A stretch of 53,134 nucleotides of DNA from assembly GCA_028275505.1 (NCBI GenBank), contig JAPWUP010000007.1:1-53134 (forward strand). The letters are read 5' to 3'. The notes under the pieces were generated by a model. That model was not told the DNA's origin. It ran no database searches and was given only the letters and a program-made list of their open reading frames with translations. A program made the translations under genes and the position numbers. Positions within the stretch are counted from its first letter, which is position 1. The number at the start of each line of letters is the position of its first letter. The DNA is from Bryobacteraceae bacterium. GTDB lineage: Bacteria > Acidobacteriota > Terriglobia > Bryobacterales > Bryobacteraceae. This document shows, in pieces, positions 53,080 to 53,134 of the stretch.

Positions 53080-53134
53080 ATGCCGGATCCGGCGGATTGG
53101 CAGGTGTGGATCCAGGGGTACCTGGACTTCTGCC
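53080..53134 (+). CDS. Start of an unidentified gene, cut by the right edge
   Basis: From ATG 53080 the frame reads MPDPADWQVWIQGYLDFC to the window end without a stop; an in-frame ATG at 53068 would add four residues. Eighteen residues are too few to name a family. An upstream AT-rich promoter-like stretch and the lack of overlap with the RND operon suggest a separate transcription unit. Confidence 0.4.
   Translation, partial: MPDPADWQVWIQGYLDFC

Noticed and set aside
1-53134. CRISPR array, transposase, integrase or phage genes
   Set aside because: I looked for regular spaced repeats, terminal inverted repeats and recombinase motifs on both strands and found none.

Overview
This is a GC-rich window of about 53 kb, densely coded on both strands. 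The gene set points to the phylum Acidobacteriota, and within it to a Solibacter/Bryobacter-like lineage; that placement is an inference from gene content, not from a marker gene. The clues are three very large Oar-type outer-membrane receptors (carboxypeptidase-regulatory domain, plug, barrel) with no SusD partner, two formylglycine sulfatases with Tat-like signals, Gfo/Idh/MocA oxidoreductases, a sugar-phosphate isomerase-like TIM barrel, a DUF4838 protein and an expanded UroD-like methyltransferase family. I see no insertion sequence, prophage, CRISPR array or rRNA, and no convincing tRNA.

Layout. 1-280: start of a secreted c-type cytochrome (minus, cut by the edge). 449-4306: receptor 1 behind a near-consensus sigma-70 promoter. 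9571-4322 (minus): five genes whose ends all overlap (DHDPS-family aldolase, secreted esterase, PLP decarboxylase, PyrD, RidA). 9718-14494: a family-2 glycosyltransferase, then smc. 14519-19195: a sulfatase divergent from a Gfo/Idh dehydrogenase, rhamnose-mutarotase-like protein, DUF1638 protein and MtaA-like zinc methyltransferase. 21696-19180 (minus): the DUF4838 protein. 25215-21710 (minus): class-III aminotransferase, ALDH7-type dehydrogenase and a small barrel protein. 25411-28180: a MacA-like adaptor and its ATPase with no permease, then bacterioferritin. 28190-30610 (minus): an SDR and a KefB-type antiporter. 30704-41287: sulfatase, receptor 2 (an in-frame TGA sits in its apparent signal peptide), Gfo/Idh, TIM barrel and receptor 3. 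41480-46581: a nucleoside salvage operon (pyrimidine phosphorylase, CNT transporter, purine phosphorylase, cytidine deaminase, and an amidohydrolase with a signal peptide). 46582-47131: the only long non-coding stretch. 47132-53005: a heavy-metal RND efflux operon (small membrane protein, TolC, adaptor, CzcA-like pump). The start of one more gene is at the right edge.

How the genes may work together. The receptors, sulfatases, dehydrogenases, TIM barrel, mutarotase-like protein and DUF4838 protein fit capture and trimming of complex, possibly sulfated or methylated, glycans. The salvage operon would import nucleosides and split them to bases and pentose phosphates. The two export systems and bacterioferritin fit metal and toxin homeostasis.

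The most unusual signals are: near-total absence of the palindrome class RTCGAY across the window, visible in Ile-Asp codon pairs; the TGA inside receptor 2's start region; the DUF1638/MtaA-like pair in a sugar context without its usual corrinoid partners; the tightly overlapping aldolase-to-RidA operon; and the promoter region of the metal efflux operon, where a perfect inverted repeat covers the -35 box.
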